Shown here: one piece after another, positions 23,381-64,000 of the stretch
How the letters are laid out: each line of letters starts with the position of its first letter
Numbering within the stretch: the stretch's first letter is position 1
Source: Conus ventricosus
Lineage: Eukaryota > Mollusca > Gastropoda > Neogastropoda > Conidae
DNA: 64,000 bases
NCBI GenBank assembly: GCA_018398815.1
Contig: CM031616.1
Span: 73,293,445 to 73,357,444 of the forward strand
Direction of reading: 5' to 3'
Translations under genes and position numbers: made by a program
The notes under the pieces: model-generated
What the model saw: only the letters and a program-made list of their open reading frames with translations
Database searches by the model: none
Told to the model about the DNA's origin: nothing

Positions 23381-26135
23381 TGTCACGCACTGCATGTTTC
23401 TTCCAACTGTCATGTTAAAGGGTCCGTTTTGTCTGGGGAGAAGAATTTTGTGTAGGGGGTTAGTTTTGTTCAAGCAGAGTGTCATGTGTCTAAAAAAAAA
23501 ACAACTTAGTTTTATTTTAGTTTTTAAAAACTCTCTGCAACCCACCTTCCATCCTGCATTGTCAGTGTTTTCCATGTGGACTCGGGTTGCCGGGGGTTAA
23601 ACGTGGGCTAGTGAGCTTCCTCTCACCTGCCAATCAGTTTTTTTTTTGGAAGCCGACCGGGGCAGTCGAGGTTGGAAGGGGATAGTGGGAGTAAGGATAA
23701 CGTGTCGTGCAAGCCTTATGCTTGCAGGTTTTTTTCTTGTAACTGTATTTTTGTGAGGGATCCATATCCCTCAGGGAGCCACCACGTTTCCCCTTTGAGG
23801 GAAACTGCTTTGCATTTTTTTTTGGATCCATATCCCCCAGCATCAGGTTTTTACCTTTGGTTTAACCAAACCGTAGTACTCCGTACGAGTGCTGTCATCT
23901 TGTCAAGTTACCCTTTTTGTTGTATTCCTGTGATCAGTATCACAGTCGTGAATCCCCGTATTCACTTGGAGGCGAAGCCTGTTTTTAAATTTTTTGGGCC
24001 CCAGACCAGGGTTAGATACGAGCCGTGCAGGCTTGCTTTTCCAGCTCCTCAGGAGCCCCATTCACAAGTCTTGCGGGTGAGTATTTTGCGTAGTTAGTTC
24101 ATATTTATTTTCTTTATTTATTTATTTCCAAATCTTTTTTAAAGAATTGGTTTTCCTCCCGTTTATTACTTTAATTCTTTCTTTAATTTATTTTGTTGTG
24201 TTTGATATTATTTGTTTACATTTTTTTAAACCGTTTCGTTATGCCAACTTTTAATTATTCATTTACTTCTAGGCCATTTTTTTTTTTACATTTACGCAGT
24301 AGGGCGTGTTATTCATTTTCCCTCCAAATACGTAGTTTGTTGTGTTCTGTGTGTTGTCGCGTGCCTGTCCACATTCCAGGGCAAAGTGTCTTCCACACGT
24401 GTTTTGTGTGTTAGTGGTGGTCACTTGTAAATGCGCTTGTTCAGGACATTTTTGGTTGTTGTTTATTCTTGTAAATTATTTAGGGGACCCATAAGTTTAT
24501 GTGGCGCTGTTAAAGCTTCCGGCTTTGTTTTCGGAAAAGGAGAGTTATCCGAGGGAGACGATTCGTTTTTTTTTTTTTATAGCTCAAGAGAGCCAACCCC
24601 CGGGTGTTTTTTTGACATAAACGGTTGTGAAGTTTTTTTTGAAAAATGTATTTTGACAAAATGTCTGAACCCGGGGGAAAAGTATTTAATTCTATTTGAG
24701 AACTGAATTAGCAGGCACTTGCCCTGTGTTCCGTGCCCGTCCTTGTTACTCTCTGTAATGGATGTCTGCTACGGGTTTTTGCTTTGCACCAATTTATATG
24801 GGAAACCATCTTTTGTGTGTTTTCCAGACTTCTACTTTTCTTTTTACTTCTTCTTCCTCTTCTTGTTGGTTTTTTTCCTCCTTTCCCTCACCAGGCTGAC
24901 TTACCTGTGTGCCGCTGCTGCTGCCGCCAACCTTGCATCTGTGGCCGGGCTCGCCGCCTTTCCGGTTTCTGCTGTTGCTGCCCTCGGTACCACAGCTGCT
25001 GCTGCGACCGTGCTTGACCCCCCTGCCTCCTCCATCTTCTTCGTCGCCCACATCATCCCTCCCCTTTCCTCTCCCAGTCTTCAGCCTTTCTCCTCCTCGC
25101 CCTCTCCGGGAACCGCAGGACTCCTCGCCCGGGGTCGGAACGAGGGCGCACCAGTCCGCCGTGCACCATCTTTGGAGAGAGGACCTTCATCCTGATCTCT
25201 TTATCTTGTGTCTCACGGTCTTTGGGGGGTCGGTCGTAAGTCTGGCATCCACGTTTAATTGCAGAGATAAAGGACAGGCATTAAATCAGTTTTGTCAGCA
25301 GAGCGCTTTATAATTCTATTATGGTTATGTTTGCCTAACATGAATGTTTTGTTTGCATTTCCACATATACAGGCTTTCCAGGGTTGTCGCCGCATGTATG
25401 GTGCGTTTTTGTGTGTGCAGGATTCCAGTTTATCTATCTTGCCAAGTTTAACCATGCATTGTTTATTCAATCTTTCTGTGATGAAATGTCCCTTCGTCTG
25501 TTAGCGTTTAAAAAAGAGTGAAATTAATGTTGGATGTTTAGTTACGGTCCTTAGCAGTTGAACTTCCCCAGTATACTACCCCATTCTAAGGGTACTTCCC
25601 AAGACGCTCCCCTTTGTTTTGGCCTTTCTTATTTAATGATCCAGTGCTAAAGTTTCTCCTTCTGAACCGTAATCCCGTCTCATCCCACAGGCTGTTGTCT
25701 TTGATTTGCATCTGGGCAATCCTGATCATCCCTATTTTAATTTTTGAGGGATCAGATTTTGGCAATCATTCCTGTTTTTTTTCTTAAATCTTCCTTGACC
25801 CCTTTGGTTGCATTCCGGCTCCACCTTACCTTCTGGCCCCACCCAGAATCCGACCGGGACGTGAATGTTTGTGGAGAGATTCGATTATTTCGTGTGTGTG
25901 TGTCTGTCCTTCCTTTTTTTTTTTACAGCCCTTTTGGAGTTATAAATGTATACCGTCCTTATATGTATGTAAACATGGTGTGAACCTCTATGTTTTTTTT
26001 GTGACAGTAAAGTTTCAGTTTTTGTGCTCGTATTTACGTGTTTGGATTTGATGTTTGTGTGGTTAGCGCGATTGAGTTGGGATTGATCATAGCGTTTCCC
26101 TTGAACAATTACCACGTGACTTCACCCACGTGACA
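23381..26135 (+). mobile_element. Family A LTR3 (complete)
   Basis: 2755 bp, starting TGTCACGCAC after a polypurine tract and ending CACGTGACA at 26135. It is the only complete LTR of the family here and so sets the boundaries of the others. From 23861 on it matches LTR1 closely. It lacks the ~260 bp at 1365-1627 of LTR1. After 26135 the sequence has no further homology to LTR1 or its internal region. Confidence 0.88.
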
Positions 26136-26690
26136 CAGAGGGAGAGTGGGATGACTGACATTGGAAATGAACACAACAGCAAACATGACCTGTCAAGTTG
26201 TAGCCCAGACTGAAGCTGACCAGTGAGTGGTCAGTTGTTTAACACGTCCCTGAGAATGCAGACAAGATGCAATCCATACAGAGCAGCTTCTTCGGGCACT
26301 GACGCTATCACAGCATCTAAAGCGCCAGCAACATCACCACTGAACGACAACAGCCCGTATTTCATGAACGTTCACATGCTTTGCAATGTTCCACAAAACC
26401 TGCCATGATCAAGTTATACCTACAAACTGTCCTGTAAACTTGCACCATCCAAACAGCTACACAGCCATGACCATGAATACCCCTGGTACTGCTAGGGTGC
26501 TTTCCTGCCAGGAACCCTCAGGAGTGGAAGAAACCATCACAAGCAGCTGTGGAGACCAGACCATCCGCACGTTTGTATTTGAGGAGTACACACACGCAGC
26601 TAGGTTTGTTGTATTTCACACAGACGTTCAAACAGTGATAAAACAATCACATGTGATGGCAGTCATTGTGTGGCAGACGGCAGGATCACA
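26136..26690. other. Unique spacer between LTR3 and the 30-bp minisatellite
   Basis: No gene recognised on either strand. Short open frames at 26223-26733 show no family resemblance and run into the repeat array. Confidence 0.4.
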
Positions 26691-28180
26691 CCACTCAACC
26701 CAGACTGCAGAGAACGGCAGCTGTCATCACTGACACTCAACCCAGACTGCAGAGAACGGCAGCTGTCACCACTGACACTTCACAGATCACACCACTCCAC
26801 ACTGACACTTCACAGATCACACTACTCCACACTGACACTTCACAGATCACACCACTCAACCCAGACTGCAAAGAACAGCAGCTGTCATCACTGACACTTC
26901 ACAGATCACACCACTCCACACTGACACTTCACAGATCACACCACTCCACACTGACACTTCACAGATCACACCACTCCACACTGGCACTTCACAGATCACA
27001 CCACTCCTCACTGACACTTCACAGATCACACCACTCCTCACTGACACTTCACAGATCACACCACTCCACACTGACACTTCACAGATCACACCACTCCACA
27101 CTGACACTTCACAGATCACACCACTCCACAGTGACACTTCACAGATCACACCACTCCACCTGACACTTCACAGATCACACCACTCAACCCACACTGACAC
27201 TTCACAGATCACACCACTCAACCCAGACTGCAGAGAACAGCAGCTGTCATCACTGACACTTCACAGATCACAACCACTCTACACTGACACTTCACAGATC
27301 ACACCACCCCACACTGACACTTCACAGATCACACCACTCCACACTGACACTTCACAGATCACACCACTCCACACTGACTTCACAGATCACACCACTCCAC
27401 ACTGACACTTCACAGATCACACCACTCCTCACTGACACTTCATGGATCACACCACTCCACACTGACACTTCACAGATCACACCACTCCACCTGACACTTC
27501 ACAGATCACACCACTCAACCAGACTGCAAAGAACAGCAGCTGTCATCACTGACACTTCACAGATCACACCACTCCACACTGACACTTCACAGATCACACC
27601 ACTCCACACTGACACTTCACAGATCACACCACTCAACCCAGACTGCAGAGAACAGCAGCTGTCATCACTGACACTTCACAGATCACACCACTCCACACTG
27701 ACACTTCACAGATCACACACTCAACCCAGACTGCAGAGAACGGCAGCTGTCATCACTGACACTTCACAGATCACACCACTCCACACTGACACTTCACAGA
27801 TCACACCACTCCACACTGACACTTCACAGATCACACCACATCACACTGACACTTCACAGATCACACCACTCCACACTGACACTTCACAGATCACACCACT
27901 CCACACTGACACTTCACAGATCACACCACTCAACCCAGACTGCAGAGAACAGCAGCTGTCATCACTGACACTTCACAGATCACACCACTCCACACTGACA
28001 CTTCACAGATCACACCACTCAAACCCAGACTGCAGAGAACGGCAGCTGTCATCACTGACACTTCACAGATCACACCACTCCACACTGACACTTCACAGAT
28101 CACACCACTCCACACTGACACTTCACAGATCACACCACTCAACCCAGACTGCAGAGAACAGCAGCTGTCATCACCGACAC
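26690..28180. repeat. 30-bp minisatellite with a second interspersed cassette
   Basis: About 1.5 kb of a 30-bp unit (contains GACACTTCACAGATCACACC). It is interrupted repeatedly by a longer cassette containing CAGACTGCAGAGAACAGCAG followed by CTGTCATCA. The open frames across it on both strands are products of a repeat length divisible by three. Confidence 0.95.
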
Positions 28181-28920
28181 TGGTCTGGAATATCCATGGA
28201 AGAAAAATGAAGAAGACTGACAAAAGAAAAACGATACAGCAGAAAGCCAATGAAAGGATTGTCAAGGTAAATAACTCAACAGCACAAGAGGTACAGCATA
28301 TATGACAGCATTCAAAACAAGTAAAAGTCTGAGGGTGGATTCAATTAAAAAAAAAAAAAAATTAAAAAAAACCATGGGGTAAGTCCAAGTTGTGGAGATC
28401 CAACTGGAGAATTCCGAAGACTGCTAATAAACACAGACTGCAGTTCCAGTTTCTCAATGATTTTTTAGACTAATTCTGTATTTCTTTTGTCACTACAAAC
28501 AATTTTCTTCACTTTGGGCCCTGATGTTAGACAGCACCATAAGAAGGAAGACCTGTGAACAAGTACAGAATTTTGGCTCCGCAGTGAAGCAAACTTACAA
28601 AGACATAATGTAAAGCAATTGCTGACTGCTTCCTCTACTTCTCAGATAGCACACAGCCCCATCAAACAATGTTTCTTTCTATATATGGAGAGGCTGCCCG
28701 CTTATCTTTCATCATGTTTTAAGGCTGTATGCATTTGTGGTTTTTTAATTATCTGTGTGAGTGTAGGTTCATATGACTTGTTGAAAGAAGACAACAATCC
28801 TTGTACCTGTACGTTCTCAATTGACATCTGTCTGAGAGTGGGCAGGTTTAGTAACCTAACACTTTTAAGTCAGTAAATATCACAGACAGCTCTGGACTAG
28901 GTCCCTATACAGATGACAAG
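28181..28920. other. Spacer with no recognised gene
   Basis: A/T-rich sequence with a poly(A) stretch at 28347-28371. Nothing identifiable. Confidence 0.4.
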
Positions 28921-28924
28921 ATCC

Positions 28925-29205
28925 CAAATTCTTCACAGCAATGTTTGATTGAAGAAGGACTCTGAGGATCTCCAGGAATCTGAATGTGGAACAAATTCTT
29001 CACAGCAATGTTTGATTGAAGAAGAACTCTGAGGATCTCCAGGAATCTGAATGTGGAAACAAATTCTTCACAGCAATGTTTGATTGAAGAAGGACTCTGA
29101 GGATCTTCTCCAGGAATCTGAATGTGGAACAAATTCTTCACAGCAATGTTTGATTGAAGAAGGACTCTGAGGATCTTCTCCAGGAATCTGAATGTGGAAC
29201 ATACT
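28925..29205. repeat. Tandem repeat, about 67-70 bp, four copies
   Basis: Units contain CACAGCAATGTTTGATTGAA and GGATCTCCAGGAATCTGAAT. Two units have a three-base insertion (GGATCTTCTCC). A 133-codon minus-strand frame across it is judged a by-product. Confidence 0.9.
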
Positions 29206-29829
29206 CTTCCCATGTGCTCAATGAAAGATTTCACAATACAGATTTCACCTTCCCGAGCCTGTGATGACCTGGTCAGTTCCTTTGTGACAGGAAGCAACGC
29301 TGCCATTTAAACAGCAGATAGGTGTACACGACATAATCCTCATTTTCAGACAGGCTGAACTGCTAGTGGCACACTCTCATTAAAAAATCTGTGTGATACT
29401 CAATTAGTATGATTTCATTAACGTATCTTTTATGATTTTCATTTCTCTGATACTACTCTCACAGAGAGAAAATCAAACGTGACTTCTAGTTACTAAATTT
29501 TGGATACTTGCGTATGGGTCTGACAGTATTACACACATAATCTGCTTTGCAGCTGATGTTCGTTCTTGTGCTAACCTCCCTTTCCATGAAAGACTGTGCA
29601 GTTTACATCCACTCTCCCACACGTAGTTCTCCACTGATCACCCAGACATGGAGTTCACTACTGCATGCAGAGTTAGACCGGCTGTACATCTGTCACAAGT
29701 TATACTCACAAACATTCACTCTAACAATTGCATACCATCACACTCCACATGGCAGACAGAATCTCATGTTATGTATGCTAATTCTAATACAAGGCCATAT
29801 GAATGTATGGACACACACACACATATCCA
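29206..29829. other. Spacer downstream of FLAD1, no gene seen
   Basis: No recognisable coding sequence. May include the FLAD1 3' UTR end, but no polyadenylation site is assigned. Confidence 0.35.
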
Positions 29830-29878
29830 AGTCATGACTTTCAGTCCACAAAATCAGCTCTATATGATTTGACAGCAG

Positions 29879-29918
<40 letters not shown>

Positions 29919-29993
29919 TGCACACACATACAAACCTTCAAATTACGACTTTCTAGCCATAAAATCAGCTCTATATGATCTGATGGTGCGCAT

Positions 29994-30058
<65 letters not shown>

Positions 30059-30135
30059 CTCTCTCTCTCACTCAATCCAATCATGGCATTCAATCCACAC
30101 AATCAGCTATCCATGATCTGGAGGTGAAACACAAC
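29830..30135. repeat. Triplicated segment with (CA)n arrays
   Basis: Three related segments (29836, 29943 and 30080), each with an AATCAGCT...ATGAT core. The first two are each followed by a (CA)n tract (29881-29914; 29996-30054), the second passing into (CT)n. Confidence 0.85.
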
Positions 30136-30192
30136 CCTGAGCAGTGGAATCACAAAGTCAAGGACCGTAATCATCTAGCCCTTCTCCCTTCA

Positions 30193-60492
<30,300 letters not shown>

Positions 60493-60858
60493 CTGCAGAA
60501 TGGATAACTCCACGGTAACAGCCGTTATGCCTGCATCAAGCACAATGCTGAAACATTCAGATTGGTGTTAACATCCTAAACCTTCCACATTACACCAGGC
60601 AAATTCTAGACTTCTGATCGCTAATCTCTTCCATAGAATCTTTGATCCTGCTGATCACACACAGGTCTCACACACTCATATTGAAAAAATTTCGTGCTAC
60701 AGGGATAACAACCAGTAACAAATGCTCTGAATGATTTACATGTCACAGCTATCATATTATGAACCTCAGCCAGATTGTGATATTTCTTTCCACCAATCTC
60801 TGTAGTAAGGAAATGATGGACAATGACATTTTCCCTACAATGTAACAGATGTTCAAAA

Positions 60859-60915
<57 letters not shown>

Positions 60916-61260
60916 GTTCAAGGAAAGTTAAAAGATCAAAAAGACCGGCTGATTGAGCAATTAAAAGTTAATTTTCAAGCAAAATGATTCGATGCATGTG
61001 CGCATGTATCGCACATGTCTCTCCCCCTCCCTTTCTGTTCCTATTCCCATCTTCCCCTACACTGAATGTGAAACTGCCTGCTAATAATGATATCACAACA
61101 CACATATAATATGTCAACCCATTGATACTCCAAATCTCCGCCTTACAACAAAATAGTATGCAAGCAATAAGTAGAAAATACTTTGCATCGCTTTGAACAA
61201 TCTTGCTGATGTCAATACATCCACCTCTCATTCAATCAGATCTTTCATTTGATAGGTTGA
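60493..61260. other. Sequence upstream of exon a
   Basis: Contains (CA)n at 60860-60913 and otherwise unique sequence. I looked here for the first MoCF exon (GDEIL region) and did not find it. Confidence 0.45.
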
Positions 61261-61574
61261 ATGGTTGCTGTAAATATTTGTCAGACTGCCTGTACTGAAC
61301 TTAGACCCCTCACCTCCATTCACCAGTACCTCTCATGGATGCAACCAAGACGTCAGCCAGCTACTGAGCTATGCATTCCCGCTAGACCAGAAAACGAAAC
61401 ACCTGAAGGTGCGGGTGGAGCCCTGAAGAGCACCGTCCTCAACACCAAACAAAGCAGCTGGGAGGAACCCTGCACCACCCTCAGAAGCCTGCGCTGTGTT
61501 CACACAGGGCGCAGACACACATAGGGCACTGGTATTCACTTCTTCCTGAACAGCCCCCAAAACTCCGAAGACCT

Positions 61575-61690
61575 CAACAGCTAGTTCAAAATTCCGCAGC
61601 CAAGCTTACCTTCAAAACAACTACACCTCAGCACTATAATCCCTTCTTGTATTGGCTTCCTGATGAGAAGGAGTAAGCTAAAATACTTTC
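61575..61690 (+). pseudogene. LINE RT tail fragment (L2/CR1-like)
   Basis: The plus strand reads QQLVQNSAAKL, then about 15 residues later PFLYWLPDEKE. This matches the QN-AA-L ... L-WLP pattern at the end of many LINE reverse transcriptases. A dispersed repeat (61330-61560) lies directly upstream. Confidence 0.5.
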
Positions 61691-61954
61691 TGTCTTTGCT
61701 TCCATATTGTTTCTTGAACTCTATTAAAAAAAATTGCTAATGAACAAAAGTGAACTTCATAAGCCTCAAAATTCCCACCCTAGAACAGGTGTCTGTTCGC
61801 AGAGGAGTAAGACATCTGTCTAACAAGGCACGCCTTGAGATGCTCACCCATCCAAAAGATGCAGGTCGGAATCCAAGCAGCACCAAGAAAAAGAAAAAAA
61901 CTGGCAGTAGTAGGGCATCCTGAAGTCACTACCTGGATGCGGCCTGGCCCCCTT

Positions 61955-62195
61955 AGAGTGTGAGGAGTTCAGAGCTGAGAACTCTGTCTGAGGGGGGTTT
62001 CTTCTCTGAAGACCTTCTGCTGTCAAGCTCTCCCATAGAGTGTAAGGAGTTCAGAGCTGAGAACTCTGTCTGAGGGGGTTTCTTCTCTGAAGACCTTCTG
62101 CTGTCAAGCTCTTCCATAGAGTGAGGAGTTCAGGGCTAAGAACTCTGTCTGAGGGGGGTTTCTTCTCTAAAGACCTTCTGCTGTCAAGCTCTCCC
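61955..62195. repeat. About 80-bp tandem repeat, three copies
   Basis: Units contain GAGGAGTTCAGAGCTGAGAA and TCTTCTCTGAAGACCTTCTG. Confidence 0.9.
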
Positions 62196-63180
62196 TGCAG
62201 TTTTTTCCTACCATGTCTCTCTTTCCTGAGAGTTTTCCATCCAGGTATCCCGGTTCTTTTGTTGATAACAGTATGCAGTAGAAAACTTGTTTATCCTGCA
62301 GCATAGAATTGGACCTCCTTGCCTTTCTAAATCTGTCACGGTCTGCCACTCTCATCTTTTAAAAGAAATCTTTACAAACAACCTTTTCCAAATACGGCTT
62401 TCAATTTCTTTTTTTTTCATATCCCACTTTTGTCTCTCAAGCGAGTTGTGTGCCTAGGGGTTTATGATGGGTGCAGTAGCGGAGCATGGGGTTATAGGCG
62501 GTAATGTATGTGCAAGTGTGTCTGTGGGAGGGGGGGGGGGGGGGGGGGGGGGGGGAGAAGGATGGGGTTGGGAGTACCTGGTCATAAGAACAGAGAGTAT
62601 GCCAGCCGATGTGCATGTTTTCTGAGTTCAGCCGTGAGCGTTTGTTTCAAAAATGTCAGTCGGAGGTTTGTTGTTTTCTATAACTCTTAAAACATGTATG
62701 AACATTACTGTCATGATGGTGATGATGAAGGATGATGGACTATTATGTTGATACTGATGATGATCTATGCCAGCTGGTATTGTTGTGTTAACACCTTTGT
62801 TTGAATTGATATCATCAACCCATCATTTTCTAATATGCTTACTAATTGTTCTATCATTCCTCATACTTCTGTCATTCTTACGTCTTCCTGGGTTGCAGTT
62901 CCCAGGTCTACTATTAAAATCATGTGTTTGTGCCAATGGGATTTCATGCCCGTGCTAATCAGACAGCCAATGCTTTTTCATTGGTGGATACGTTGAATGG
63001 AGCTACATGTTTATTCTTCCAGTCCACTGAATGCTATATGGTTTACCCAATGTTTACCATGATCTCCTGTATGTCTATTTCTTCCATGAGCATTGAGGCT
63101 CTGACAGATCTGATCATCCTGGAGATCAGGAAAAAACAATCTCCTAGCTGCAGTTAAAACTCCAGCCATGCCTCTCACAG
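62196..63180. other. Unique sequence with poly(G)
   Basis: A run of 26 G at 62530-62555 and a (GATGAT)-rich patch near 62715-62765. No gene recognised. Confidence 0.5.
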
Positions 63181-63183
63181 ACC

Positions 63184-63715
63184 TTCAGGGTGTTCACAGA
63201 ATGGTGTAACCATGGAACTGCTGCCACATATCTACCTTCAGAGTGTTCACAGAATGGTGTAACCATGGAACTGCTGCCACATATCTACCTTCAGGGTCTT
63301 CACAGAATGGGATAACCATGGAACTGCTGCCACACATCTACCTTCAGGGTGTTCACAGAATGGTGTAACCATGGAAATGCTGCCACACATCTACCTTCAG
63401 GGTGTTCACAGAATGGTGTAACCATGGAACTGCTGCCACACATCTACCTTCAGGGTGTTCACAGAATGGTGTAACCATGGAACTGCTGCCACACATCTAC
63501 CTTCAGAGTGTTCACAGAATGGTATAACCATGGAACTGCTGCCACACATCTACCTTCAGGGTCTTCACAGAATGGTGTAACCATGGAACTGCTGCCACAC
63601 ATCTACCTTCAGGGTCTTCACAGAATGGTATAACCATGGAACTGCTGCCACACATCTACCTTCAGAGTGTTCACAGAATGGTGTAACCATGGAACTGCTC
63701 CATATTTTTGTTGCT
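63184..63715. repeat. 53-bp minisatellite, about 10 copies
   Basis: Unit contains TTCACAGAATGGTGTAACCA and TGGAACTGCTGCCACACATC. Substitution variants only, no length drift. Confidence 0.95.
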
Positions 63716-64000
63716 GTGCCACACATCTACCTCTGTCTTACCTTCCGACCCTTTTCCCTTCTGTCCTCCCTACCTTTCTTCACAGCAATCTGCAATCATT
63801 TTTACTTTGCCTTCTTCCACATTTTCAACCAGATTTATATGACAAACCATGAACTCAGAGAGTCATCCACAAACTTCATTTTCCAAAGGAAAGTAAATCT
63901 GACACGATGCAGGTACTGATACCACACGATTCATGAACATCTAATCTGCAACTACCAATCACAAAGTTCCTGTCTGTGAATCTGCTCACGTGTTGGTTAC
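63716..64000. other. Right end, no feature seen
   Basis: Unique sequence to the window end. Nothing recognised. Confidence 0.35.

Noticed and set aside
60621..60908. Minus-strand frame as the missing FLAD1 first exon
   Set aside because: Lacks the MoCF start motifs (GDEIL, D-T-N) and includes (GT)n.
62924..63157. 77-codon plus-strand frame as a gene
   Set aside because: No recognised domain and no splice or promoter context.

Overview
The window is animal nuclear DNA with no sign of bacterial or phage origin. It has spliced genes with GT/AG introns, vertebrate-style (CA)n microsatellites, many minisatellites, and LTR, DIRS and non-LTR retroelements. A marine invertebrate, most likely a mollusc, is my best guess. 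That rests on the style of the repeats and on the kinds of retroelement present (inference, no search run).

Left part, 1-26135: a nest of Ty3/gypsy-type LTR retrotransposons. Family A has very long LTRs (about 2.8-3 kb) and is arranged as LTR1 (1-2547, cut by the window edge), internal 1 (2552-7957), LTR2, internal 2 (18067-23380) and LTR3 (23381-26135). LTR2 is split by a second element, B (9610-17984), which has its own 1.4 kb LTRs and is flanked by a GTGTG target duplication. In both families integrase lies upstream of reverse transcriptase/RNase H. This is the Ty1/copia-like order known in gypsy elements from Gmr1-like elements. Family A appears to lack the RT catalytic core in both copies. 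All coding frames are broken, mostly by single-base indels.

Middle and right, 30193-60492, minus strand: 11 exons of one host gene, FLAD1 (FAD synthase: N-terminal molybdopterin-binding-like domain plus C-terminal PAPS-reductase-type FAD synthase domain). The exons give 440 codons plus the true stop. The 5' exon(s) are beyond the right edge or not recognised. Exon phases chain perfectly if five one-base homopolymer contractions in two exons are allowed for, which looks like long-read consensus error rather than gene decay.

The FLAD1 introns carry much of the window's repeat content: about 15 separate minisatellite arrays, (CA/GT)n and (GA)n tracts, a poly(A) retroposon with a 17-bp target duplication 29 nt upstream of an exon, a non-LTR retrotransposon tail, and a decayed DIRS-like tyrosine-recombinase retrotransposon (about 51.3-57.8 kb) that has two minisatellites inside its own coding sequence. 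Several arrays sit directly against splice sites.

Downstream of FLAD1 (26136-30192) and upstream of its first visible exon (60493-64000) I see only repeats, short retroelement remnants and sequence without recognisable genes. I found no tRNA, rRNA, CRISPR array or complete intact transposon gene.
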